Position numbers and translations under genes: made by a program
NCBI GenBank assembly: GCA_015491905.1
Contig: WGGC01000041.1
Span: 1-64,000 of the forward strand
Source: Bacteroidales bacterium
GTDB taxonomy: Bacteria; Bacteroidota; Bacteroidia; Bacteroidales; F082
Reading direction: 5' to 3'
DNA length: 64,000 nt
In this document: one piece after another, positions 49,025-59,508 of the stretch
Position numbering within the stretch: position 1 is the first letter of the stretch
Layout: each line of letters starts with the position of its first letter
The notes under the pieces: generated by a model
Database searches by the model: none
The model's input: only the letters and a program-made list of their open reading frames with translations
What the model was told of the DNA's origin: nothing

Positions 49025-49786
49025 CTATAAAAGGAAAGGAAAAACAGCCTTCCTGTCGGCAGGATAATTTTTAAACATCTTTTTATACCATCTTTGATGG
49101 TCAAGAGAACGAGGAATTAAATTTGCCATTGTCCACAGTGCAAATGCAAAACCAGGTAAACTCCAAGCCATAAATGCCCAGCCAATCCATTCTATAATTT
49201 CCCCCAACAAGTTTGGAGATGAAACATATTCAAATAACCCACCGTAAGGGATGTAATAACCTTTTTTTCCATTGCTTCTAAGATTTAATAAAATTTGATC
49301 GGAATAAATGTTTAAATACATTCCACCAAAAAACAAAACGAATCCCAAAATAAACTGCCATTTAAAAAACCAAGTGTCAGGATAAGGAGAGCTTATATTT
49401 CCAAACCAATATCCATTAAAAAATCCATTAATGAAATTAAATAAAAATGCCATAATAACTATTACCCATGGCATCCGCTTACCATTATCCTTTAATTGAA
49501 AAGGATAAATAAAAACACGTCGAATATAATGGAGCATAAAAAGGCCATAGATCACATATTCAGGTAATGTTTTGTCTGCTTTACCCGTAAAAAAGAACCA
49601 GGAGAAAAATAATAAAACAGGAATCTCCATAAAAAACCATGCCCACCGGTTCGCCAATGTCGGACCCCATGTATTGGTTGTATGTCTTCCATAAGGCGCT
49701 GTAACACGAAGTAATATAAGAAATACCACCAAAGCTAATCCAATCCAAATGTAAAGTAACAGAAAAAAGGTTTCCTTTGAAATCAT
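49025..49786 (-). CDS. 3-oxo-5-alpha-steroid 4-dehydrogenase-like membrane protein (SRD5A family)
   Basis: TNTWGPTLANRWAWFFMEIP, HYIRRVFIYPFQL, LRSNGKKGYYIPYGGLFEYVSSPNLLGEIIEWIGWAFMAWSLPG. Confidence 0.88.
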   Translation of the reverse strand: MISKETFFLLLYIWIGLALVVFLILLRVTAPYGRHTTNTWGPTLANRWAWFFMEIPVLLFFSWFFFTGKADKTLPEYVIYGLFMLHYIRRVFIYPFQLKDNGKRMPWVIVIMAFLFNFINGFFNGYWFGNISSPYPDTWFFKWQFILGFVLFFGGMYLNIYSDQILLNLRSNGKKGYYIPYGGLFEYVSSPNLLGEIIEWIGWAFMAWSLPGFAFALWTMANLIPRSLDHQRWYKKMFKNYPADRKAVFPFLL

Positions 49787-49789
49787 GAA

Positions 49790-50767
49790 TTAAAAATAAG
49801 ACATTTTTTTAAACCACAATAAAGTATCTCTCAAGGTATCTTCCAAAGGCCTCGCTGAATAATTTAATTCCTTAACAGCCTTATTACTTGAAATATGATT
49901 ATTACAATGTTGTAGAATATTTAATGATTCAAGAGTATATAAAGGCGATTTTCCCATGATTTTATTACCAAATGACATAAATGGCAGTCCTATTTTCGCC
50001 ATCCATAAAGGAATAACCGGAATCTTCTGCTTCTTTCCGTTAAAACTGGATATAATATCTGCAAAACCTTTAATTTCTCTCCATTTTCCAGATAATATAA
50101 ACTTTTGGCCTGGAGCACCCATAGTAATAGCATTCACAGCAGCCATAGAAATATCACGAACATCTACCCAGTCATATCCTCCCGGGATAATAGCAGGTAA
50201 ATGGCCCTTATATAGCATTAAAATAAAACGACCAATGAAAGAAGGCTTAAAATCATACGGACCTACAACAGCTGTGGGATTCAAAACCAGTACTTCAAAG
50301 GTTTTTGTATTTTGTTCTAATACCCATTGTTCTGCAATAGCTTTTGTTTTTTCATAGGTTGATTTAGAATTCAGCTGTAAAGGTCGGTTTTCATCCATAA
50401 CTTCATTTAAAGGTATGTGCGACATGGCATGAATAGAACTGAAATGAATAAAACGTCTTACATTTGCATTTCTACATGCATTAAGAACATTTTGTGTACC
50501 AATCACATTTACTTCATAAACATTTTTAAAAGTATCCCCACCTATAGAAATAGAAGCTGCCAAATGTTCAACAACATCTAAACCTTTACAAAATTTATTC
50601 AAAGATTTAATATCCAGTAAATCTCCCTTTACATACTCAACATTTAATCCTTTAAAAATATCTTTACCATTTCGTACTAATACCCTAACATCGTGTCCAT
50701 ATTTTAACAAATCCCTGACTAAATTAGCACCAATATGTCCTGTGGCCCCGGTAACTCCTACTTTCAT
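49790..50767 (-). CDS. NAD-dependent epimerase/dehydratase (extended SDR, 3beta-HSD-like)
   Basis: GVTGATGHIGANLVRDLL, FSSIHAM, YEKTKAIAEQWVLEQN (YxxxK), NPTAVVGPYD. Confidence 0.88.
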   Translation of the reverse strand: MKVGVTGATGHIGANLVRDLLKYGHDVRVLVRNGKDIFKGLNVEYVKGDLLDIKSLNKFCKGLDVVEHLAASISIGGDTFKNVYEVNVIGTQNVLNACRNANVRRFIHFSSIHAMSHIPLNEVMDENRPLQLNSKSTYEKTKAIAEQWVLEQNTKTFEVLVLNPTAVVGPYDFKPSFIGRFILMLYKGHLPAIIPGGYDWVDVRDISMAAVNAITMGAPGQKFILSGKWREIKGFADIISSFNGKKQKIPVIPLWMAKIGLPFMSFGNKIMGKSPLYTLESLNILQHCNNHISSNKAVKELNYSARPLEDTLRDTLLWFKKMSYF

Positions 50768-51150
50768 ATTTTTATATTCTATATCTGCTATCAGATAACA
50801 CTTAACACCTCTTAACGATAAATATTCTGTATTTTAATAAGTTATCAGTTATTAAAATTCATTATTTTAAGAAAATTATTCATATTAATCACGAATAAAC
50901 ATACAATGTAATTCACTCTGAAATCATTAATCTCTCAAAAGATTTTTCTATTCAATCTCATGTAAAATTAAAATAGAAAAATATTTTTTTACATAATAAT
51001 ATTTCGTTTAGCACATATTATCTTATTAATTAAATGCAAGATAACAAATTATTAAACCTGTATTTTATCTATTAAGCAATTGTTTTTAATAAATTTAAAT
51101 ATTTTTTACATTATTCTATTGATAATCATACCTCATAAAGATTTTTTTTC

Positions 51151-51158
51151 TACTTTTG
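51151..51158 (+). promoter_or_regulatory. -7 element TACTTTTG for rpsF-rpsR-rplI
   Basis: Exact TAnnTTTG, 43 bp upstream of the rpsF start. Confidence 0.5.
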
Positions 51159-51201
51159 CACTCCAAATTTTATTAAATTTAATTAACTAATAAACAAAAA
51201 G

Positions 51202-51570
51202 ATGGTAAATCAGTATGAAACCGTTTTCATTTTAACTCCCGTTTTATCTGAAGATCAGGTAAAGGAAGCGGTAAAAGATTACGAGAAACTCATCACCGAT
51301 AATGGTGGAGAGTTTGTAAATCAGGAAAATTGGGGTATGCGTAAGCTGGCATATCCAATTCAAAAGAAGTCTACAGGTTTTTATAATTTATTTGAATTCA
51401 GAGTAGAAGGTTCTTTTATTGAAAAACTGGAAGTGCAGTTTATCCGTGATGAAAGAGTGTTAAGGTTTTTAACAGTAAAACTTGATAAACATGGAATAGC
51501 ATATAGTGAAAAAAGGCGAAAAAAAGCCGGTATTAAAAATGAAGTAAAAGAAAAAAGCAACAAAGCATAA
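51202..51570 (+). CDS. rpsF: 30S ribosomal protein S6
   Basis: YETVFILTPVLSEDQVKEAVKDYEKLI; operon with S18 and L9. Confidence 0.98.
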   Translation: MVNQYETVFILTPVLSEDQVKEAVKDYEKLITDNGGEFVNQENWGMRKLAYPIQKKSTGFYNLFEFRVEGSFIEKLEVQFIRDERVLRFLTVKLDKHGIAYSEKRRKKAGIKNEVKEKSNKA

Positions 51571-51603
51571 TTCTTTTAGTTTAAAAATTAAAAAGATATA
51601 ACA

Positions 51604-51870
51604 ATGGCACAAAGTTCAGAAATAAAATATTTGACACCTATAGCAGTTGACACAAGCAAGAAAAAGTACTGCAGATTCAAGAAAAATCATATTAAATATA
51701 TTGATTATAAGGATGCTGATTTCTTACTCCGTTTTGTAAATGAGCAAGGTAAAATTTTACCACGTCGCATTACAGGTACTTCAACAAAATACCAGAAAAA
51801 AGTTGCTCGTGCAGTAAAAAGAGCACGTCACCTTGCCTTAATGCCTTATGTAGCTGACTTATTAAAATAA
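51604..51870 (+). CDS. rpsR: 30S ribosomal protein S18
   Basis: [51 protein letters not shown]. Confidence 0.98.
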   Translation: MAQSSEIKYLTPIAVDTSKKKYCRFKKNHIKYIDYKDADFLLRFVNEQGKILPRRITGTSTKYQKKVARAVKRARHLALMPYVADLLK

Positions 51871-51886
51871 AAGGGAGGAAATTACA

Positions 51887-52336
51887 ATGGAGATAATATT
51901 AAAACAAGACATTTCAGGATTAGGATATAAAAATGACCTGGTTACTGTTAAAAGCGGATATGCCCGTAATTATTTAATTCCAAAAGGTATTGCAATCTTA
52001 GCGACCGAATCAAATAAAAAACAACTGGCAGAAACAAAGAAACAACAAGCTTACAAGGAAGAAAAGATTAAATCTGAAGCTCAAGTTATAGCTACAGCAT
52101 TGGAAAATGCAGATTTAACTATAGGTGTTAAAGCCAGCACGAAAGGTAAGATTTTTGGTTCGGTAAACAATATTATGATTGCTGATGCAATTTCAACACA
52201 GAAAAATCTTGATATAGACAGAAAAAAGATTGAAGTAGATGGTGATGCTATTAAAGAAATAGGAAAATATACTGCTTCAGTTAAACTGCACAGAGATATT
52301 GTAGTAAAAATTAATCTGGATGTAAAAGCAGAATAA
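51887..52336 (+). CDS. rplI: 50S ribosomal protein L9
   Basis: MEIILKQDISGLGYKNDLVTVKSGYARNYLIPKGIA. Confidence 0.98.
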   Translation: MEIILKQDISGLGYKNDLVTVKSGYARNYLIPKGIAILATESNKKQLAETKKQQAYKEEKIKSEAQVIATALENADLTIGVKASTKGKIFGSVNNIMIADAISTQKNLDIDRKKIEVDGDAIKEIGKYTASVKLHRDIVVKINLDVKAE

Positions 52337-52351
52337 GATTATTATTTTATT

Positions 52352-52387
52352 AAAAAAACCCTTTCTGAAATAGAAAGGGTTTTTTTG
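52352..52387 (+). terminator. intrinsic terminator after rplI
   Basis: aaaaaaaccctttct-gaaat-agaaagggtttttt. Confidence 0.9.
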
Positions 52388-52405
52388 TTTTTATACCTTC
52401 GCATA

Positions 52406-53152
52406 ATGCTAAATAAAAATACTATTAAACATATACATTCCCTTAGGCAGGTAAAATATCGCAAAAAGCTAAATGAATTTATAGCAGAAGGAAATACCAT
52501 TGTAAAAGACTTTATTAAAAGTAACTTACAGATAATAAAAATTTTCGCAAACGAAGATTGGATAAAAAACAACAAATCATTAATAAGAGGAGTTCCTTTT
52601 GATATAGTTTCTAAAAATGATATGTCTAGAATTACCTTTCTTAAAAATCCATCTGAAGTCCTTGCAATAATAAAAAAGCCTGAATTTTCATTGCCTGATG
52701 TAGAAGATTCACAAAATTACATATTAGCACTGGACAAAATAAAAGATCCCGGAAACCTTGGCACCATTATCAGAACCGCCGATTGGTTTGGGATAAAGGA
52801 TATTGTATGCTCAAAAGAAACAGTAGATGCTTTTAACCCTAAAGTAATTCAAGCTACAATGGGTTCTATTTCCAGAGTAAAAGTACATTATTATCCATTA
52901 AAAGAATTCCTTAAAGAAGCTAATGGAAAAATAAAAGTTTTTGGAGCAACACTAAAAGGAAAGCCAATTCAGGATATTCCGAAAGCAGAGAAAGGAATAC
53001 TTTTAATCGGCAGTGAAGCTCATGGTATATCCAAAGAACTTTATCCATATATTAATGAAGAAATATTTATACCTTCAGCAGCTAATTCTAAAGCAGAATC
53101 ACTAAATGCAGCTGTAGCAACAGCTTTAATATGCTATTCATTTATATTATAA
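52406..53152 (+). CDS. TrmH-family (SpoU) RNA 2'-O-methyltransferase
   Basis: LDKIKDPGNLGTIIRTADWFGI, LLIGSEAHGISKEL, IPSAANSKAESLNAAVATAL. The track start at 52385 lies in the terminator, so ATG 52406 is used. Confidence 0.94.
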   Translation: MLNKNTIKHIHSLRQVKYRKKLNEFIAEGNTIVKDFIKSNLQIIKIFANEDWIKNNKSLIRGVPFDIVSKNDMSRITFLKNPSEVLAIIKKPEFSLPDVEDSQNYILALDKIKDPGNLGTIIRTADWFGIKDIVCSKETVDAFNPKVIQATMGSISRVKVHYYPLKEFLKEANGKIKVFGATLKGKPIQDIPKAEKGILLIGSEAHGISKELYPYINEEIFIPSAANSKAESLNAAVATALICYSFIL

Positions 53153-53270
53153 TAAAATATTCTGACCATAGTCACATTTTGGAAACAACTTAGTAAGTCT
53201 TAAATATTGTGAATTATTTCACCAAATAATAAAATATATTGTATTTTTGTAAAACAAAATTTAAAATAAA

Positions 53271-53537
53271 ATGTTTATAAAATTATTTCTTTTATCCAGT
53301 ATAATAATCGGAATTGCTATTGCAGGTTTTGCAATTAAAATGTTTTTCCAAAAAGATGCTATGTTCAAAAAAACATGCTCCAGCAGTATTGTTGATAAAA
53401 ATACAGGAAAAAAATTAAGTTGTGCTGGTGGTGGTTCATGTCATAGTCCTGTTGTTGAAGAAATCAATTATCAGAAAAACAGCCCTATAAGCAAGGTTAA
53501 CATTAAAAAATTAATGGATGCCGCCTCAAGTGATTAA
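53271..53537 (+). CDS. small Cys-containing single-TM protein
   Basis: N-terminal TM then KKTCSSSIVDKNTGKKLSCAGGGSCHSP; preceded by TATTTTTG and followed by a strong terminator. Confidence 0.7.
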   Translation: MFIKLFLLSSIIIGIAIAGFAIKMFFQKDAMFKKTCSSSIVDKNTGKKLSCAGGGSCHSPVVEEINYQKNSPISKVNIKKLMDAASSD

Positions 53538-53565
53538 GAGTTAAATTATTCAAAAATAAATAAGT

Positions 53566-53602
53566 AAAAGCCGGAAGTATAAAAAAATTCCGGCTTTTTT
53601 TT
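53566..53602 (+). terminator. intrinsic terminator after the small Cys protein gene
   Basis: aaaagccggaa-gtataaaaaaa-ttccggctttttttt. Confidence 0.88.
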
Positions 53603-53806
53603 TATAATTTTTCATTAAGCTGTGAAATAACTTAACTTTTTATTATTTAGTAATTCAGGTAATAAAAATAATTAAATAGAATTAAACATATAATAAAAGG
53701 TTATTTATGCTATTAATTTCTATAATTTTGATTTAACAAATAAATATTATAACTTTGTAGTAACCTGATTTTTATATTTTTAATTATTAAAATAAACCAT
53801 ACTGCA

Positions 53807-54745
53807 ATGAAAGATACAATTAAAAAAGAGTATAATTTCCTTACATTTAATCAGCCGGATGATTATGAAGGAAAGGTTATAACGACTTTAATTTCCCGCC
53901 AAACTCAAAAGAATACAAAAAAAGCTTTTTTGTATTTACATGGCTTCAATGATTATTTTTTTCAGGATCATATGGCAGATTGGGCTAATAAAGAAGGATT
54001 AAATTTTTATGCACTTGAATTAAGAAAATATGGCAGGTCTATTTTGCCAAACCAAACTCCTAATGATTTCAGAGATTATCATGAATATTTTGAAGACATT
54101 GATACAGCTATAAAACATATTAAGGAAAATGATAACAATGAAAAAATAGTTTTCATGGGTCATTCTAATGGTGGTTTAATATCATCCCTGTACGCTGATG
54201 AAGGAAAATACAAGGACAATATTAACTTATTGATTCTTAATAGCCCGTTTTTTGAGTTTAATATTGATCCAATTTTAAAAGCCACCTTTTTACCTTTGAT
54301 GTCCGCATTAGGAAAGAGCTTCCCTAAAATAGCCTCACCAGTAGGATTGGATACGGGTTACGGGTATAGTATCCATAAAAGCCATAAAGGAGAATGGGAT
54401 TATGATTTAAAATTAAAACCTGATGCGGGTTTTAAAATTCATGCAGGGTGGATACGAGCTGTTAGGACAGCACAAAAAAGGTTACAAAGCGGATTAAATA
54501 TTCAGGTACCAATTCTGGTCATGTATTCTAAAAAAAGTGTAAAACCGGGAAATTTCAAACCTGAGATGAAACACTCAGATTCAGTATTAAACGTAAAAGA
54601 TATTGAGTTTTATTCAGATAAATTAGGGCCAAACATTACTAAAGTTTCTTTTGAAGGGGGACTTCATGATTTGTTATTATCAGAAAAACCGGTACGGGAA
54701 AAGGTTTTATCAACAATGAGTGATTTTGTAAATAAAAATCTTTAA
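53807..54745 (+). CDS. alpha/beta hydrolase (S33 aminopeptidase/monoacylglycerol-lipase-like)
   Basis: FLYLHGFNDYFFQDHMADW, VFMGHSNGGLISSLYA (GxSxG), ILVMYSKKSVKPG, EGGLHDLLLS. Confidence 0.88.
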   Translation: MKDTIKKEYNFLTFNQPDDYEGKVITTLISRQTQKNTKKAFLYLHGFNDYFFQDHMADWANKEGLNFYALELRKYGRSILPNQTPNDFRDYHEYFEDIDTAIKHIKENDNNEKIVFMGHSNGGLISSLYADEGKYKDNINLLILNSPFFEFNIDPILKATFLPLMSALGKSFPKIASPVGLDTGYGYSIHKSHKGEWDYDLKLKPDAGFKIHAGWIRAVRTAQKRLQSGLNIQVPILVMYSKKSVKPGNFKPEMKHSDSVLNVKDIEFYSDKLGPNITKVSFEGGLHDLLLSEKPVREKVLSTMSDFVNKNL

Positions 54746-54757
54746 CAAACACCTAAC

Positions 54758-54788
54758 AAAAAAGGCTATCTTATCAAATAGCCTTTTC
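54758..54788. terminator. bidirectional terminator
   Basis: aaaaggctat-cttatcaa-atagcctttt between convergent genes. Confidence 0.75.
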
Positions 54789-54791
54789 ATT

Positions 54792-55112
54792 TTATGCTTC
54801 ACCAGCAGGACCACCAAGATTAAAAGGTGGAACCATGCCTTCAGGACTATCCTTTATTGGGCCATGCATTGATTCGTATTTTAATATATTATCCTGTAAT
54901 GCCTTAAACAACCTTTTGGCGTGTTCAGGTGTAAGAATAATTCTTGATTTTACTTTGGCCTTAGGAACACCAGGCATCAACTTAACAAAATCAATAATAA
55001 ATTCTGAATTTGAATGAGTAATTATTGCCAAATTAGAATAAGTTCCTTCAGCAACTTCATCTGATAATTCAATATTAATTTGATTTTGTTGATTCTGATT
55101 ATTATCTTCCAT
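54792..55112 (-). CDS. DUF3467 domain-containing protein
   Basis: INIELSDEVAEGTYSNLAIITHSNSEFIIDFVKLMPGVPKAKVKSRIILTPEHAKRLFKAL. Confidence 0.93.
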   Translation of the reverse strand: MEDNNQNQQNQINIELSDEVAEGTYSNLAIITHSNSEFIIDFVKLMPGVPKAKVKSRIILTPEHAKRLFKALQDNILKYESMHGPIKDSPEGMVPPFNLGGPAGEA

Positions 55113-55165
55113 AATATTGTAAATTAAAAAAGGATATAAATATAAATTTATATCCTTTTAAATTA

Positions 55166-58100
55166 TTATTGATTTTCTTCCATTTCAGCCTTTTCTAAAT
55201 CATCAGCATTGGCAAGCATTGCTTCATATTCCTCTCTGGAACCGACAATAATATCATTATATTGTTTAAGCCCTGTTCCGGCAGGAATTTGATGACCTAC
55301 AATAACATTTTCTTTCAAACCAAGTAAATCATCTTGTTTAGCATTAATTGCAGCAGATGTAAGTACTTTAGTAGTTTCCTGGAATGAAGCTGCAGAAATC
55401 CAACTGTCAGTTTGAAGTGAAGCTCTTGTAATTCCTTGAAGTACTTGTCGTGCAGTAGCAGGCTGAGCCTCTCTGGCTTCAATAAGTTTTTTATCTCTTC
55501 TCTTCAACGTAGAATTTTCATCTCGTAGTTTTCTGGCAGAGATAATTTGTCCCTGGCGAATAATCTCGGAATCACCCGGGTCAACAACAACCTGCATTCC
55601 AAAAATTTCATCATTAACTTCCTGAAATGTAATCTTATTTACAAGTTCACCTTCTAAAAAGCGTGTATCACCAGGATCTTCAACCTGAACTTTACGCATC
55701 ATCTGACGAACAATAACTTCAAAATGCTTATCATTTATCTTTACACCCTGCAATCTATATACTTCCTGAATTTCATTAACAATATATTCTTGAACAGCCA
55801 TCGGACCTTTGATAGCCAATATATCAGCAGGAGTAATAACACCATCAGAAAGTTGTGCTCCTGATTTTACAAAGTCGTTTTCCTGTGCTAAAATCTGCTT
55901 AGAAGTAGGAACCAGGTACCTTTTTTCTTCTCCTGTTTTAGAGGTTATAATAACTTCTCTATTACCTCTTTTCAATTTTTTTCCAAAAGAAACAACACCA
56001 TCAATTTCAGAAACAACGGCCTGTTCCGAAGGATTCCTAGCCTCAAATAATTCAGTAACTCTAGGTAAACCACCGGTAATATCACCAGCTTTACCAAAAG
56101 CACGAGGTATTTTTACAAGAAGATCACCAGCTTTAATATCCTGTCCTTCTTCAACCATAAGGTGAGCACCTACAGGTAAATCATAAGAACGAAGAATACT
56201 ACCATCTTTGCCGGTAATCTTAACAAATGGGTTTTTAGATTTTACTTTTGTTTCTATAATTACTTTTTCAAAATATCCTGTCTGCTCATCAGATTCAACT
56301 CGATATGTTTGCCCTTCAGTAATATTTTCAAAAGATACCTTACCGGAAACCTCAGAAAGTATAACAGCATTAAAAGGATCCCATTCAGCAATAAGATCTC
56401 CTTTTTTAACAGAATCATGGCTTTTGAAAAATAATTTAGAACCATAAGGTATATTACCAGAAGCCAAAATAACTCCTGTTTTGTTATCAACGATTTTCAT
56501 CTCTGCAGAACGTCCGGTAACAATTTCATATTTATTTCCTTCATCATCAGAATATGAAACTGTTCTCAACTCTTCAATTTCCAGAGTACCATCGAATTTA
56601 GCTTCAATTTTTGAATTAGCAGCAACATTAGAGGCTGTACCTCCCTGATGGAAAGTTCTTAATGTAAGCTGAGTTCCAGGTTCACCAATTGATTGAGCTG
56701 CAATAACACCAACAGCTTCTCCCATCTGAACGAGTCGTCCGGAAGCAAGGTTTCTACCATAACAATTAGCACAAACACCATGTTTTGATTCACATGTTAA
56801 TACCGACCTTATTTCAACTTGTTCTATAGGCGATTCTTCAATTTCCAATGCAATTTTCTCAGTAATTTCTTCTCCGCCTTTAACAATCAATTCACCGGTA
56901 ATAGGGTGATAAACATCATGCAAAGCAACACGACCCAGAATACGATCATATAAAGACTCAACAATTTCCTCATTCTTTTTTAAAGCAGATATTGTCAAAC
57001 CTCGTAAAGTACCGCAATCTTTTTCTGAAATAATCACATCTTGTGAGACATCAACAAGACGTCTTGTTAAATATCCGGCATCAGCGGTTTTAAGAGCAGT
57101 ATCCGCTAAACCTTTACGGGCACCATGGGTAGAGATAAAGTACTCTAGAACAGATAATCCTTCTCTAAAATTTGAAAGAATAGGATTCTCAATAATTTCA
57201 TTACCTACGGCTCCTGACTTTTGCGGTTTAGCCATAAGTCCTCTCATACCAGACAACTGACGAATTTGTTCTTTAGATCCACGAGCTCCTGAATCCAACA
57301 TCATGTAAACAGGGTTGAAACCAGCATCATCAGAGGCAAGTTCTTTCATCAATGTATTTGTCAAATGAGAATTGGTATGAGTCCAAATATCAATAATTTG
57401 ATTATATCTTTCATTATTAGTAATGAACCCCATATTATAGTTATTCATCACCTCGTCAACCTCAGCATTTGCCTTTGCAATAAGTTCTTCTTTAATTTTT
57501 GGAACAATAACATTGTTCATATTAAAAGATAAACCACCAGAAAAGGCCATATTATAACCCAGGTTTTTTATATCATCAAGAAACTGTGCAGTAACAGCAT
57601 TACCTGTTTCCTTTAACACATCACTAATAATATCTCGCAGAGCCTTTTTTGTAAGTAATTGATTTATGAATCCATAACCACTAGGTACTTTTTCATTGAA
57701 GATAACTCTACCAACAGTAGTTTCAATAATCTTCCTGACGAGAGTTCCATCTTCCTTAACATCCACCATAACTTTAATAATAGCATGCAAATCTACTCTA
57801 CCTTCATTATATGCTATTCTTACTTCTTCCGGAGAATAAAAAACCCGGCCCTCACCCTTTACAGGATGCTCAGGTGTATTTTTTCTTGCTTTTGTAATAT
57901 AGTATAGACCTAAAACCATATCCTGGGAAGGAACAGTAATAGGAGCACCATTAGCCGGATTCAAAATATTATGTGAAGCCAGCATAAGAATTTGAGCTTC
58001 AAGGATTGCTGCATTACCTAAAGGAAGATGAACAGCCATTTGGTCACCGTCGAAGTCAGCATTAAATGCAGTACAGGCAAGCGGATGGAGCTGAATAGCT

Positions 58101-59476
58101 TTACCTTCAACTAATTTTGGTTGAAAAGCCTGAATACCTAGACGATGAAGAGTAGGAGCCCTGTTTAGCAAAACAGGATGTCCTTTCAATATATTTTCAA
58201 GAATATCCCAAACTACCGGATCTTTTCTCTCGACAATTTTTTTTGCAGATTTAACAGTTTTAACAATTCCTCGTTCAAGTAAACGACGAATGATAAATGG
58301 TTTATATAATTCGGCAGCCATATCTTTCGGCAAACCACATTCATTCATTTTTAATTCAGGACCTACGATAATTACCGAACGACCAGAATAATCAACACGT
58401 TTTCCAAGCAAGTTTTGACGAAATCGTCCTTGTTTACCTTTTAAGCTATCACTAAGAGATTTTAGAGGTCTGTTAGATTCAGATTTAACAGCACTTGATT
58501 TTCTTGAATTATCAAATAAAGAATCCACAGCTTCCTGCAACATTCTCTTTTCATTCCTCATGATAACATCAGGAGCTTTAATTTCAATCAACCTCTTCAA
58601 ACGGTTATTTCTGATAATTACACGTCTGTATAAATCATTTAAATCAGAAGTAGCAAACCGTCCTCCATCCAAAGGAACCAAAGGACGCAATTCAGGTGGG
58701 ATAACCGGGACAACTTTAACAATCATCCATTCAGGATGATTTTCTTTTCGTTTTTGAGCTTCTCTAAAAGCTTCATAAACCTGTAAACGTTTTAATGCTT
58801 CGGCTTTTCTTTGCTGGGAAGTTTCAGTATTTGCTTTGTGCCTTAACTCATAAGACATTTTATCTAAATCCAAATTAGCCAACAAATCATGGATAGCCTC
58901 AGCACCCATTTTTGCAACAAATTTTTCAGGATCTGAATCATCTAAATACTGATTTTCCGAAGGAAGAGTATCTAAAATATCAAGATATTCTTCTTCTGTT
59001 AAGAAATCCATCCTATTAATTCCATCTGCCTCTTTAATACCAGGATTAATTACGACATAACGTTCATAATAAATAATAGATTCAAGTTTTTTTGTTTGAA
59101 GGCCAAGTAGTGCCCCAATTTTATTAGGAAGAGAACGGAAAAACCAAATATGAACAACAGGGACAACTAACTCAATATGTCCCATTCTTTCACGTCTGAC
59201 TTTTTTCTCAGTAACTTCTACGCCACAACGATCACATACGATTCCTTTATAGCGAATTCTTTTATATTTACCACAGTGACATTCATAATCCTTTACTGGA
59301 CCAAATATTCGTTCACAAAAAAGGCCGTCTCTCTCTGGTTTATAGGTACGATAGTTAATGGTTTCCGGTTTTAACACCTCACCATGCGAACGTTCCAAAA
59401 TAGACTCCGGAGAAGCCAGACTAATGGTAACTTTATTAAAACTTTCCGGTACTTTACTGTCTTGTCTGAAAGCCAT
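55166..59476 (-). CDS. rpoC: DNA-directed RNA polymerase subunit beta'
   Basis: [15 protein letters not shown] active site, zinc-binding [24 protein letters not shown]. Confidence 0.99.
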   Translation of the reverse strand: MAFRQDSKVPESFNKVTISLASPESILERSHGEVLKPETINYRTYKPERDGLFCERIFGPVKDYECHCGKYKRIRYKGIVCDRCGVEVTEKKVRRERMGHIELVVPVVHIWFFRSLPNKIGALLGLQTKKLESIIYYERYVVINPGIKEADGINRMDFLTEEEYLDILDTLPSENQYLDDSDPEKFVAKMGAEAIHDLLANLDLDKMSYELRHKANTETSQQRKAEALKRLQVYEAFREAQKRKENHPEWMIVKVVPVIPPELRPLVPLDGGRFATSDLNDLYRRVIIRNNRLKRLIEIKAPDVIMRNEKRMLQEAVDSLFDNSRKSSAVKSESNRPLKSLSDSLKGKQGRFRQNLLGKRVDYSGRSVIIVGPELKMNECGLPKDMAAELYKPFIIRRLLERGIVKTVKSAKKIVERKDPVVWDILENILKGHPVLLNRAPTLHRLGIQAFQPKLVEGKAIQLHPLACTAFNADFDGDQMAVHLPLGNAAILEAQILMLASHNILNPANGAPITVPSQDMVLGLYYITKARKNTPEHPVKGEGRVFYSPEEVRIAYNEGRVDLHAIIKVMVDVKEDGTLVRKIIETTVGRVIFNEKVPSGYGFINQLLTKKALRDIISDVLKETGNAVTAQFLDDIKNLGYNMAFSGGLSFNMNNVIVPKIKEELIAKANAEVDEVMNNYNMGFITNNERYNQIIDIWTHTNSHLTNTLMKELASDDAGFNPVYMMLDSGARGSKEQIRQLSGMRGLMAKPQKSGAVGNEIIENPILSNFREGLSVLEYFISTHGARKGLADTALKTADAGYLTRRLVDVSQDVIISEKDCGTLRGLTISALKKNEEIVESLYDRILGRVALHDVYHPITGELIVKGGEEITEKIALEIEESPIEQVEIRSVLTCESKHGVCANCYGRNLASGRLVQMGEAVGVIAAQSIGEPGTQLTLRTFHQGGTASNVAANSKIEAKFDGTLEIEELRTVSYSDDEGNKYEIVTGRSAEMKIVDNKTGVILASGNIPYGSKLFFKSHDSVKKGDLIAEWDPFNAVILSEVSGKVSFENITEGQTYRVESDEQTGYFEKVIIETKVKSKNPFVKITGKDGSILRSYDLPVGAHLMVEEGQDIKAGDLLVKIPRAFGKAGDITGGLPRVTELFEARNPSEQAVVSEIDGVVSFGKKLKRGNREVIITSKTGEEKRYLVPTSKQILAQENDFVKSGAQLSDGVITPADILAIKGPMAVQEYIVNEIQEVYRLQGVKINDKHFEVIVRQMMRKVQVEDPGDTRFLEGELVNKITFQEVNDEIFGMQVVVDPGDSEIIRQGQIISARKLRDENSTLKRRDKKLIEAREAQPATARQVLQGITRASLQTDSWISAASFQETTKVLTSAAINAKQDDLLGLKENVIVGHQIPAGTGLKQYNDIIVGSREEYEAMLANADDLEKAEMEENQ

Positions 59477-59508
59477 ATTAGCAATTATTTAAAAGTATCA
59501 AAATTTAA

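Noticed and set aside
49956-50357. 133-aa + strand ORF opposite the epimerase
   Set aside because: Antisense shadow ORF; the minus strand has convincing SDR motifs.
55809-56447. 118-aa and 79-aa ORFs antisense to rpoC
   Set aside because: Lie wholly within rpoC, no family features.
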